Assembly (NCBI GenBank): GCA_946122785.1 | Contig: CAMGYJ010000011.1 | Span: 22,569,007-22,633,006, forward strand | Direction of reading: 5' to 3' | DNA: 64,000 bases | Source of the DNA: Linum tenue | Lineage: Eukaryota; Streptophyta; Magnoliopsida; Malpighiales; Linaceae | Shown: piece after piece, positions 44,941 through 56,202 of the stretch | Numbering within the stretch: the stretch's first letter is position 1 | How the letters are laid out: every line of letters begins with the position of its first letter | Position numbers and translations under genes: made by a program | Notes under the pieces: model-generated | What the model was told of the DNA's origin: nothing | Database searches by the model: none | The model's input: only the letters and a program-made list of their open reading frames with translations

Positions 44941-46110
44941 AGCTTGACTAAATTTTCAATGCAATGGATATCAAATGTTCATCTATAGCATTTCAATGTG
45001 TAAGGATGCCTAATGAGGCAATAGGGTCAATGGACCCAATCGCCCTCCTAGCTATGGTAGTCAACTCCGTGCTTATGCCATTGATCATCATAGCTAGGGA
45101 TGTGCATAATCCTCTTTAATTAAAACAAAACTCATTAGAACAAAATTCGATAACCCAATGGTCATTCACTTACCTAATTAAGGTACACTTATTGATCATA
45201 ACCCATGCATGACCTAGGTGAATGGTCGTCTAGATTATGTCAAACTTATAGGTCAATACCCATATGCAAGCAAGAAATGGATAAGGCATTAATCAAATCC
45301 AATAAACAAGAAATCAATATATTTATAACCAAATCATTCTGTTACATACAAAACCTAAGCTAGGTTAGAGGTTCTTACCCCAAATACCTAAGATCTTACT
45401 CCATGATTGGGGAAAGGAGAACATATAAGAATGGAGAGCAAACCATCCACTAGAAACCTTTGATGCTTCAAGAAATTATCTCCAAATTCTACAATATGTT
45501 CCTCCTTTTTTTTCTCCAAGCCTCCTCTTCCTTAAAGAGCAACTCTAAGCTCCTTTCTCTTTCTACATATTTGGTATTTTTAAATCTTCTCTCTTTTCCG
45601 TTGGGGACGACATCTACTTATAGTGGTGAGGTATTCAAACAAGTTCACGATTGAGATTTAGGGGAGTTCACGTTGATGAACTCATTTCAAGCCTCGTGAA
45701 CTCCAAGTGTCCCCATTCTTTCGTGAATTTCTTTGTCGATCATGGCTTGGGGTTCCCAACCGTGAACTTTTTTCATGATTGTGAACTCTTAGGTCACGGT
45801 ATCCTTCAAAGGACTGTAAGTCTGATCGTGATACCTTCGGTTCTTTTTGGCTTTCTAGTTTCTAGGCTTCACAACATTGGCATAAAGATCTCCACAATGA
45901 ACTATTACGTCTCCCATAAACTCCAAGATCAAGGAATGGTGTTCGAGAATGTGATCTCTTCTTATCCCGTGAACTCTCCCATCGTGTCGCCCTCGCCCTC
46001 CATATGCTTCCTAAAAAGATCTTACTCTCATTTGATTCTGGCAAGCGAAATGGAAGCATGAGTTTGCTAGTTGAATTGAAATGGAAAATGAACATAAATA
46101 GAGGGTGAGG
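44941..46110 (-). mobile_element. Degenerate Athila-like LTR on the minus strand
   Basis: On the minus strand the order is: several CCGTGAAC/GTTCACGG-type words (46000-45630), a CTATAAGTAG box at about 45620, a leader, then CACCTAGGTCATGC-like text and AGTCAAGCTAGGG near 44950. This is the layout of the other Athila-type LTRs. The boundaries are approximate. The plus frames 45460-46061 are LTR shadows. Confidence 0.45.
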
Positions 46111-46690
46111 ATATAAAAAAGGAAGAAAAAAGCAGGGGGGAAAAGCATAGAACTGTGGAACTTATCAGAATTTTTTAGTGAGTAGAGAGGAAAGGAGGTG
46201 GTTGTCGCAGAAGTGATATGGAATGGGTGGCTTTAGGGTTTCCTCTCAATTAGTGATAAATTACTTTTTTCTCGAAATGAAAATTACATTTCATTAATTA
46301 AATTCTTAAACCATTACAAGTATGAAAAAATTCTTTAAAATATGCACAAAATGGACCAAACAGTGTTGACCCCTTATTCGACCATTGACCTGCAACTCAG
46401 TTACTTGATCGTGTCAACCGTCCAAACTGGGTTAACAACCTTGGTTTATTCCCTTTTCATTGTGCAAAAAATGTTACCTAAGCAAAAAAAAAAAAACAAG
46501 CAATTGTTAATTTGTGTCGATATAGTCTGCCGCATTGTGGGACCTTAGGCCATTTTTGTCTTTTCCAAGTCCATAATCATAGCCCTGCCTAAAATCAACT
46601 GAAAGCCCTCCAGACAAGTTAGTGGTGACCCATGTATAGAGATTCGATCAAACTGCAAAACATTTAGGGGTTAGCTTCATGCCAACGAGA

Positions 46691-48068
46691 TGATAGCATT
46701 GAGAGTATTGTCATGCACATCTTTTGCATAACTTTTGGTCCTATCCCCATTGGTTGAGTGATGAGTGATTATTTTGAAATGTTCAAAATTCTGGTGACTG
46801 TCTCCCAAACCACTTATCCATGTGAAGTTTTTGGTGAGTCACAGCTGTGAGAATTCTCACCCTATGGAAGTCACGATTGTGACTTTGCCTCTACTCAGGT
46901 ATAAATACATTTTTGCCAATTTTCCAGTGGAGAGCTGAGATTTGCAAAGAGAAAAACTAAGTGACAAACCCAAGAGGGATAAGTTAACCTTGGAGAGTGA
47001 AATAGAGAGATCCCCTTTAGAACTCAATGAAGAAGCCTAGAAAAAATATTCAGATCATAAGAAGATTCAAATCATCATGAAGTCAATTCTTTTCTCTTTG
47101 ATGATTTCTTCTCTTTTTATGGAGTACTCTTCCCCTTTCATTTTTGTATGAGGAACCCTATCTATGTTTGTTTGAGTTGATGATTGTATGAATATTATAA
47201 CTTGTGTGACTTGTTGAACTCCAAGTTCATATCTCATTTATGCATAGTTCATGATTTATCTCTGCCTTGATCAAGTATTGGTGATTTAAGCTTTGCCTTA
47301 GGATAAAGACTATCTTATTAGGTCAATTAGAGCAAACATTGATTGGAAGTTTCGGGTTGATTGTGCAAAAGTGAATGTACCAACTACTTTGTATTGGGTG
47401 TGAATTTGTTAAAGGGAGTCTAAGTCAAATTACCTCCGTTAGAGGGATTCTAAATGAAAGTACTTTGTATTGGGTGTGAGTTGTTGATTTTATGAGTACT
47501 CTAAATTGTTAAAGTCCAACTTCATATCCCATTGATGCGTTATCCATCAATTATCTTTGCTTTGATCAAGTATTGGTACTTTCAGTTTTGCCCTAGGAGA
47601 GAAAATTAGGTCAATTTGAACAAGCATTGATTGGAAGTAGGGGGTGATTGTACGATAGTGAATCTAATAACTATTTTTTATTTGGTGTGAATCCAGGTCA
47701 AAATTCCATGGTTAATTTAGTTAATCAAGGCTGGTTAAGGACTCTCCGCATTATGAACAATGGGTAGAAATTGGAGTATCATTAATCTTATTAATCTAGT
47801 GGATAGGGGCATTGTTACCTGTGTGAGCTTTTTCTCTTTGAGACGCACACAGTTACTTTAGTTAATCATTTCATTGTTTGTTTGAGTAGTTTTAGTTATT
47901 AGAAGTAACCGAACCAAAAACTCAAATTTGCTAGATAATAATTCAAATTTGAGTACTAGTAAACCTAGATACTCGAGGAATACAATAATTTATAGTTTGA
48001 AGCCAATATACTATGACAATATCAATGGTTGACTTGCCTTTTTTAGGAGTGTTAGTTCGAGCGTGTCA
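46691..48068 (+). mobile_element. Degenerate gypsy LTR with following primer site
   Basis: The end GAGCGTGTCA is followed after six bases by a decayed Asp primer site. The interior has a GGTATAAATACA box near 46900, the TTTATGGAGTACTCTTCCCC motif near 47117 and Athila-like downstream text. The start TGATAGCATTG at 46691 is a guess from resemblance to TGATAGA at 3494. Internal repetition (47180-47330 versus 47480-47650) suggests a duplication inside the LTR. Confidence 0.55.
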
Positions 48069-48074
48069 AGTTTT

Positions 48075-48092
48075 TGGCGCCATTGTCTAGGA
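48075..48092 (+). other. Decayed tRNA-Asp primer site
   Basis: TGGCGCCATTGTCTAGGA differs from the Asp primer site at 4866 by a few bases. Beyond it, about 270 bases of T-rich leader remain and no gag follows. Confidence 0.7.
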
Positions 48093-49440
48093 CTTTCTAT
48101 GTTATATGAAAGGAATAGGTTTATTAGTTTAGAATTCTTTCTCTACCCCTACAACATTATTTTTTACGTAGTTTTGTTCTTGTGTTTTAAGTATTTTTGT
48201 CTTGGTAATGTGTTAGTATGTCTTATAATCTTCTTCATTTTCTTGTTTTCTTTTTATACTCCCTTTAGTTATCTTGTGTTGATTTTGTTGTTTGGGTAAG
48301 ATTTAGCTAGATTTTACTTTCCTCTTTATCATTATTGCTATCATAGGCAGTTCTTGTTTTTTTTTTTTTACCTTCCAATCACAAATTCCAATCACTTCTC
48401 CAGCATGTGGGCATTGATGACACTCAATTTATAGTGTTTATTACCGCTTTATTTGATATATTTTCCCCTTCTATCAATGCATATTTAGTACATTTTCATA
48501 TATTTCATAATTACATCATAATTATTTAATTAATGGCCATTTAAAGAACTTGGAGGATTTGCATCAAGCATTGAGCCTAGGAGGAGAACAAAGGAGCACA
48601 AGAGAGAAGCCTACTCAGAATCACAACCAGAGCCTAGGAGGAGCCTAGTGGAGGAAGACTCAGTCCAAACCGGAGCACGAAATAGTGGTGGTCCAATGCC
48701 TGGTCCAATAGCCTCTCAAGCCAATTTGGTCAAATCACGGAAAAATCTTCAAGAGAGGTTGCTTATGTGCCATGGAACTGAGCCGACAAAGAAAATAGGT
48801 GCTTCCGGCGCAATCCAGCCAGCACTCAAAGGCCCAAGCCCAAAAATATATATAGAAAGCCTTGTTTTGGCCCTAAGTTAGAGATATCGTATCCTAATAG
48901 GGTTTTGCCTCCACAAATAGGGATCTAGACTCATTAGTTCGAGAGGCTGCACATATCCAGTAAAAATTTTGTAGACACTCTGTTCAAGTGAGAGCTTAGC
49001 ATTCGTAGGAGAGGTTGTAGCTAATGAGATGTCTTTATCATCAATGGTGGTATGGTACCCTCTTCTCTTCTATGTATAGCTAGTTCAAAATTGATTGCTT
49101 AAGAATGTGAACTCGTTGATCTTTTAGAAAAAAATTAATTGAACGTTGAGATTGGTCGAAGCTCAAAAACGGACTCCTGGAGTATACCAGTCATTACCAT
49201 ATGTATATATATTTATATATCGATTCTATGATTTCATATTGTGCTTGTTTTCATGCTTATGAATTTCGATACCTATCATGTATGTATGGAGATAAGATAT
49301 TTATAGATTTGTGACACACTATTTCACCTAAAGTTAGTCTTATACCACTTTCATTAAATTCAAGAATATGGGTGCTTTATAAGGATAAGTTAACTACATT
49401 ACTTAAATTAGTTTAAATTGGGTAGTGAAATATGGATTTT
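48093..49440. other. Degenerate retroelement-like DNA, unassigned
   Basis: A T-rich leader runs to a poly-T tract at about 48358-48370. A second LTR-like stretch (about 48410-49330) follows with text such as GGAGGAGCCTAGTGGAGGAAG and a GGTATGGTACCCTCTTC motif. No gag or pol domain is visible. The hydrophobic frame at 48063-48299 is T-rich translation, not a credible membrane protein. Confidence 0.4.
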
Positions 49441-50706
49441 AGGGCCATGTTGAACATCCATTGCAAGTCCACCAGGGGTCCATCATAGAAACTTTACACA
49501 CCAAGACCCTAAACAAAATACCCATCTTTGGCCCCTTCGTCATCAAGGTATCGAGGCCATCTAGCATGCCAGACCTCCCAAGTATAATGCATGATATTTA
49601 ACCAAAAAGACTTCATAGGTGTTAAACATGATAACGTCCAAGGGGTTTAATGTGGATACCTTCTTCACTTGGATGTTGAATCCATCAATAAAGTTCGATC
49701 ATGAATACCCTTTACGAAACTAAGAAAGACAACCTCAATGAGAGGCATAAGGGTAAGGCATTCCTCGTGGTCTCTCTTACGACTCATCATTGTCGACTCC
49801 TTCTTCATAAGGTCTCGAGGCCATCAAATATGGTGGGCTTCCTAATGTCAACTGTCAAGACATCTCTTTTAATTTCAAGCATTGTGCCCTACTATCAAGG
49901 TTCCCTTAAGTGTCAAGCATGGAAGTTTTCTGTCGAAGCCATAGGGTATCCATCATGGACACCACCATCAACAAATCCCCTCAAGTACACTTTGTCATTT
50001 AGGCACCTCTATGGGTGTCAAACATGACACATAACTAGGAGGCCATCATACTCCAAACTAAATAGCACAATCGAAATGAAGACCCCATGGCCACATGTCC
50101 ATCCGAGTCTGTAAGATACCTATTAGACAAGAGACTAACACCTACCAGATTTCCACCAAGTCTTCAATGTAATAATTATTCAAGCAAATCGCCTAAAGCA
50201 TCAAGGTTATTAATGTGGCGTCTTGCAAGGGAAGTTGTTGAGATTGGGATAGAGGCAACCATTAACCAATTGAACCATGTTCGAGTGGTGGAAGAGAATG
50301 TGGGGAGTTAGCTCAACATGATGATTACTCTGGTCCCTACTTTACTTGTGGCAACAAATAGAAGGAGGGGCCGTCAAGAAAAGAGGACAAAACAACAACT
50401 CTTATACACACAAGTCAAATTTGCTTTTCTCTGCAAATTACTCATAGGAATATTTTTTGAAGTTTCCATTCAACCTCCCTAAGAGTAAGTGAACTTATCA
50501 TAGATTGTTCCAATAGTATAATTAATTCAATTTAACGCAAATTTTATGTGCAGAGCACACCCATATCACCCACCCTCCCACAACAATTTAGATATTCTAA
50601 GATACGTCAAACCTCATAGTACCGAACACAACTTACGAATCTGGTCTATAATACCCTTATGAATGACAAAAATCGACATTCAAAACTAAAACAGTGAATA
50701 GAGGAG
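49441..50706. other. Unassigned DNA
   Basis: Short open frames at 49701-50027 and 50087-50311 show no domain. The text has phrases repeated with changes (CATCAAGGTATCGAGGCCATC near 49541, AAGGTCTCGAGGCCATCAAA near 49808), which suggests an old tandem duplication rather than a gene. Confidence 0.45.
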
Positions 50707-51400
50707 ACTAATTGAATTTGCCCTAATAGAAAAGCTTGTTGGCTCTCGAAGTCCGAATCATGCATGTGATCTTATCAACTAAAATCTTACATTCCTACTT
50801 GTTAATCTGCCAAAAATTAAAGGGAACCCCAGATAATTTACTGGCAAATTCTTCTCCCTAAACCCACTCACTACAAGAGTATTCTTTTTATACGGATTAG
50901 CCAATCCACCAAAGAATACCTCACATTTGTTGATAGTACACTTCAAGTCCGAGACTATATAGAAACGAGACAAACTATTCACAGTATTCAAAGCAACAAC
51001 TGACCTATCAATGAAAATCAATAGATCATCCGCAAAACAAATGTGTGTCAGATCAATCGATTTTGCACTGAGGGTAATAGGGAAGATGAGAACACTGAGC
51101 ATGCAGATCAAGCATTCTTGACAATGGTTCAAAAGCAAAAGGTGGATAAGGGATCCCCTGTCTAACTCCTTTCTTTTTGGCAAAATACCCAAACAAAAAC
51201 CCATGAATGCTAATACTAAAGAAGGCATAACGATTGCATACTTGAATCCAATGAATGTATTTAGCAGGAAACCGCAAAAATTTCGGCTCAAAATACTCCA
51301 AGTGAATGTTCTCGGAGCTAGAAGAGAAGCCCAGGAGCGATCGTCACTAACGGCGCCCGGCTAGGCTATGTCAATAACGACCGCCGTCGAGTGAAGATCA
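50707..51400 (-). pseudogene. Internally deleted LINE: ORF1 start joined to reverse transcriptase middle
   Basis: On the minus strand, text resembling the LINE ORF1 start (DDRSWASLLAPRTFTW, EYFEPK; compare GGRSWASLFGVSEDSKLEFY at 19570) passes straight into reverse transcriptase (PAKYIHWIQVC, KKGVRQG, LTHICFADDLLIF, KCEVFFGGLANPY, YLGFPLIFGRLTSR). The endonuclease and the first RT blocks are missing. Frameshifts are present, for example near 51170 and 51060. The right end stops at about 50707 in the RT-to-zf-RVT region. It lies about 400 bases upstream of the methyltransferase gene and points away from it. Confidence 0.75.
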
Positions 51401-51807
51401 ATTCGCAGGAACTCTAATCATAGAGAGAATTTTAAAGAAATGGTAAGAATCAAAGTTGTCAAACCTGAATTCCACCAACCGGTTCAACCGAAACTGGTCA
51501 TTTGAACGGTTTGAATATGGTTTGACAACCTTCATAAAAATGCATTTCAACTTTTGCACCAAGAAAAGAAAAATGCATTTCAACTCCCCTTTACAAATCG
51601 CTAGAACAAACCACCCGCTTTGTTTGTTGCGTTACGCTCTTTTCTATATCTCTGTCCATTTCCTACATCTCAACCAAATTTTACACCCCACCACCGCCCC
51701 TCACCGCGGAGCCAGACGCCAGACGGTGGCCCAAAGTTGCGGCCGACGACCAATAAATTCAATTCAATTGGGCAGAAACGCTGAGAGGAGTAACTGAAAA
51801 TAGGAAA
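51401..51807 (+). promoter_or_regulatory. Presumed promoter and 5' leader of the methyltransferase gene
   Basis: About 400 bases separate the LINE relic from the start codon. A CCAATAAATTCAATTC stretch lies about 55-65 bases before the ATG. No clear TATA box was found. Frames here on either strand are not credible genes. Confidence 0.35.
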
Positions 51808-54013
51808 ATGATGAGGGATGTGTCCAGCTTCAGTACGTACAACTATGGCGACGCTCTGTATTGGGACGCTCGCTACGTTGAAGAGGCTGGGAGTTTCGAT
51901 TGGTACCAGCGGTACTCTTCTCTCCGCCCATTCGTTCGCCACTACGTCCCCACTTCTTCACGCGTCCTCATGGTGGGCTGTGGCAATGCCCGTAACTCTC
52001 TATCCCCCGCCCCTCTTCCTCTTTACTTGTTCTTGCGCTTATTTATGTGATTCTGCTCGAACGGGAATCCGCTTATTTGAATCTATTTGTGTCTGGAATT
52101 TTCTTACCGCTCGAAGGGTCCATTTGTTGTTTCATGACGTTTCGGTTTTATTGGCCCAGACTCTTGAGATTTAGTTGGTATAAAAATCTGGTTAGTTGGA
52201 ATTCTTTTGATGTGGGATTTACTTTGATATTGCTTGAATGATCTCCTACTCTTTATGCTTTTGCTGTTTCTTTGCTGGGTGTGCTGTTTGGGCACTATGA
52301 AATAGAAATGATGAATGGTTCATACCTTACAGCAAATTAAGCTTCACTTGCCCCATTTTATCTGCTAGGTTCTTTCCGATTCGCGTTCTGCATTTAATTT
52401 GTCTCTGGGTAGGATTTCAACTGGGTTGACCAAGGAGTGGCCGTGTTGTTGTCTATGTCATTGTATTTTGGTTTTCTTATCCATCTGCGGTGCCTTGGAA
52501 GCAAAATCAAATGAGAGGAATCATGAGTAGCTGACATGATTGCTCATTCAGCTTATTGCATACTTTCGCTTCATTTGTTTCTGTCTTCTAGTGATGTCAG
52601 AGGATATGGTGAAGGATGGGTATGAAGACATAATGAACATTGATATCTCTTCAGTTGCAATCGAAATGATGAGCAAAAAATATGAGTACATCCCTCAGCT
52701 CAAATGTATCCTCTTTGCGAACTTCTTTTTTAGTTCGTGAATCTGTGTAATTGACGAATTCATTGTTATTGACTGTTCCTTGGTCTATTTGAGCTTCCTT
52801 TATGATCTATCATAGACATGAAAATGGATGTCAGGGATATGAGTGCGTTCGCAGATGATTCATTTGGCAGTGTCATTGACAAGGGTATGTGTGACCCTTT
52901 CTCCTCCTTAGATGCTCTCTCTTATGCTACCATTTATTTTCCTGCAATTTAAGAAACCTAACATGTTGATGCTGTTGTTTGTGTTGATGTTTCGGATTTG
53001 GTGGTGAAACATTGGGCATACATTTGTCATTCCAGGGACTCTTGATTCTTTAATGGTATGGTGATAACTGATAAGTTTTTTTTTCCCCATGGTTCATTAT
53101 GCAGTTGTTTAGAAATGGTGCTCATTTTCTAACTTTTTTTCTTAACTTTTTATATGTATTTTAGTGTGGCAACGATGCCCCAATTAGTGCTGCTCAGATG
53201 CTCGGAGAAGTGAGCAGGTTGACAGTACATTGGCGCTTCATTCATTTAAGTATAGTTTTCCCCTGAGACTTGATTGACCTAAACCTGTGCTCTTTCTTCC
53301 GTTTTCTGGTTTGTAGGCTGCTGAAGCCTGGAGGAACTTATATGTTGGTAACCATATGCCCCAGTTGATTCTTGCCAGCTACCATTTTTTATTTTTATTT
53401 TGGCTTGGAGGAGGCAGTTCATGTCTTGATTGATTTGCTTTTCTTATTTCAACAGATAACTTATGGTGATCCCAAGGTAAGGATGCCTCATTTGATGCGC
53501 CCAGTATACAATTGGAAGATTATGCTGTATATAATACGTAAGATTCTATGTGCTTTTAACCTTACGTGATAGCCTTCTGGTTTTCTCTCCACAGTTTGGT
53601 GATAAATTTCTATAAAACTTTTGTTCTTAAGCTATCTGCAACTTCTTGTGATGATTTTTTCTTGCTAGGATGAAGGAGAATGGTTCAGGGGAGTGCTTTA
53701 GAGTATTAAGACTAATATTATAAAAGCATTCTTTTAGGCATGGCCTTAGTGCTGATACTTTACTTGTATTTTGGTTGCTTTTTTCTCTTATTCAGCAAGG
53801 CCAGGGTTTCATAAACCTGCTCCTGGTTCGTCATCATCATCATGTGCATATTTGGAACCAGTTCCAATCACTGAGAATGGCTTACTTCCAGTAGACTATG
53901 TTCTGCAAGATCCAGATTCTCACTTCATCTACATATGCAAAAAGATGGATGAAAATTCGGAGCTCAATGAGGATAGCTCCTCGTATCCTTTGAGGGTTGA
54001 TAAATCATTATAG
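51808..54013 (+). CDS. SAM-dependent methyltransferase, EEF1AKMT4/METTL13-like, eight exons
   Basis: Exons are 51808-51991, 52592-52705, 52816-52884, 53036-53055, 53165-53217, 53317-53347, 53456-53537 and 53796-54013; all introns are GT-AG and the sum is 771 bases (256 residues plus stop). The protein has the Rossmann methyltransferase signature: N-terminal YWDARYVEEAGSFDWYQRYS, motif I RVLMVGCGNA, the acid in NIDISSVAIEMM, DDSFGSVIDKGTLDSLM, and LLKPGGTYMLITYGDP. It probably methylates a protein lysine in the cytosol, eEF1A by analogy with the human family of similar length (about 255 residues); the substrate is inference. The start could also be the second ATG at 51811. Exon 4 has only 20 bases. 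All codons are open and splice sites intact, so the gene appears functional. It stands alone among retroelements. Confidence 0.9.
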
Positions 54014-54704
54014 GAACATTTCAAAAATCAAGCTGCAACTTAAGGTACTTCACTGTGTCATATTGTACTGTTTTGCTCTCTAGATGTGCGAAAATTTGTT
54101 GTCATGACATCAATGCTTGTGGTATTAAAGAAAGGAACACATTTCCCAGCTTCTTCTGCAGGTTTGTTGGAGACCAAAGACATCGAATCAATGTTGTTTC
54201 CCTCCAGTAGAAGAATATCTGGAAAAGCAAAGAACTGAAAACAGAGAAGGGAAACAAGCAAGACTATGTCACAGATTGTAGCTTAGATACTGGAATAAGA
54301 GCTTCCGCTGCTCCCTCGTTATCCTATTCAGTAGGGGTGATTCATCCCTGTAGCTTAATTTGACCCCTGGGATGCTTTTTGGTTTGTGATTCTTTTTTAT
54401 CTTTCTGCTGAAAATTAGTCCAATTCAGCTGCCACCGCACCACATTATTAACCCAACTCTTGCCCTTAAGTTGTCCAAATTCGGATAGACTGTTGGTCCA
54501 TTTTTTCGCCACATCAGTAAAAGCTCATTAATGAACCTGAGGAGGTATTGGTGTTTTTTTCTTTATAAGAAGTGAAGTGTTACTGGAGTTGACAGTAGTG
54601 AAATGGAGACGAAATCAAACTTGTGTTAGCTTTATTAGGCTGTGTTGAAGCATCGAGAAGCCCTCTTCTCCTCTTCCGCGTTCAATTCTTTGTTACGCAA
54701 AAAA
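54014..54704 (+). other. 3' untranslated region and flank of the methyltransferase
   Basis: No further coding sequence is visible. The open frame at 54058-54261 on the minus strand is not supported. The sequence runs to the degenerate LTR start at about 54705. Confidence 0.5.
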
Positions 54705-55204
54705 TAGAATTCGGGTTCATTTGTACACTTTTTACCCTCGGTTTGCTTAGTTGTTTGATACAATTTTATTCCAGGAGGTTTGGTTTTACGCCGGGTTGTG
54801 CCTTGTTTTGGTATGGTTCAGGCTTTAGAAGGTGGAACCAACCCCAGAATCGAAAGTTCGACGTAAGGGTGAAAGATCAAGTCAAACGATGGAAACAACA
54901 GTAGTTCACGGTTTGTGTTGTGAGTTCATGGTCACTAATACAGTGTACTGGAGGTGCTCCCCGCGAACTACCAGACATCCAGAGCACTGGAGGGTTTCAC
55001 TGGACACAAGCCAGTTCACGATCGTAAGACCGTGACCTCAGACCTCCGCCCGTGAACAGATTTTAGTGATGCGGCGCATTTCATCGTTGGTTCACGGTCT
55101 GTGCTTTCAGTTCACGGCCGTGAACTTAGACAGTGAACAAGCCCGATCTGGGTATATAAAGGAGGTTGAGCCAAAGGAGAAAATGGGGAGACCTAGTGTG
55201 AGAA

Positions 55205-55235
<31 letters not shown>

Positions 55236-56178
55236 CTTCAAATTTCTATAGTGAGAAAGTGACGAATCAAAGAAGAAGAGAAGCTAGGGTTTCATCTTCA
55301 AGCAAGGAATTGTGAATTTCTCCCCCAAATGAGGATCTCTCCAACACAAGGAGCAAGACTAGCATCTCTTTGATGGTTTTCCTTATTCTCTTTTGTGTTT
55401 TCCCTTCTCCTAGCACGGAGTAGTCCCTTTTTTCAGTTGTGTGCTTGAAATCCTAGCTACAATTATGCGAATGCTTGTATGAACGAATGATTTGTGTGTG
55501 GTTGTGTTTAATGTGAATGTGGAGGTATTATTCATGAATGATTGTGTTGTGTGAAAGCCTATCAATCTAATTGTCATTTTAACCTAGGTAGCAAGAAAAC
55601 CTCATTCCTTTCTTTGAAAGAGGCTTGAATGTTGTGTTTTCCTAGGTAGTTCATTGTCTCCTAGTTAGATTAATGTAGGGCAAACCTCCTATTTCGTATT
55701 AGCACCTAGGGTTTGGTTGTGGGTTGTCGTCCGAACTCCGATTCGAGGGTGAAGTCTAACCAATCCTTAGTCAATAGGATGAGAGATTCACATTAGTGGC
55801 TTGGATCGTATCCCCTTTCCTCGACCTAGAGACTAAGAGGGTAGCTTTGCCTACTTGTTAGACTTCCCTACGTTTTACAACCCCCTCACCACACACGGTC
55901 ATTCGATCCATCAAGTCGTAATTGCTATCAAGGGGGAGCAACACTCGGGGGAAGCCTTCTCAATTAGTGTCAAAACCATTCCTCATTGCAAGTACTTTAG
56001 CTTTAGACCTTTGTTTTCACTAAAACCAACCGCTAGATAATGTTACAAACAACCGAAATGGGGTTCTTGACCCGGCCCGGGTCGAAATTTAAATATACTT
56101 GCCCTGTACTGCACCCGGTTAAGGTTTATACTTGGGCCTTAATCGGGAGTTTCTAAGTGGTGCATTCGGGTTGAGTCA
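54705..56178 (+). repeat. Athila-like 5' LTR, decayed
   Basis: It begins TAGAATTCGGGTTCATTTGT (TG changed to TA) and ends TTGAGTCA before the primer site. It contains GTTCACGG/CCGTGAAC words at 54903-55140, a GGGTATATAAAGGAGG box near 55150, a (TTC)n run at 55207-55240, and the AGCACGGAGTAGTCCC motif at about 55415. Compare the solo LTR 36094-37721. Confidence 0.75.
55207..55240. repeat. (TTC)n microsatellite
   Basis: Eleven or so TTC units lie in the leader part of the LTR. Confidence 0.95.
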
Positions 56179-56184
56179 AGTTTT

Positions 56185-56202
56185 TGTTGCCGTTGCTGGG
56201 GA
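56185..56202 (+). other. Decayed tRNA-Asp primer site
   Basis: TGTTGCCGTTGCTGGGGA matches the Asp primer site at 4866 at 15 of 18 positions. Confidence 0.75.

Noticed and set aside
48063..48299. Hydrophobic 78-residue frame that looks like a membrane protein
   Set aside because: It overlaps a decayed primer site and T-rich leader of a gypsy LTR. The hydrophobicity comes from T-rich codons.
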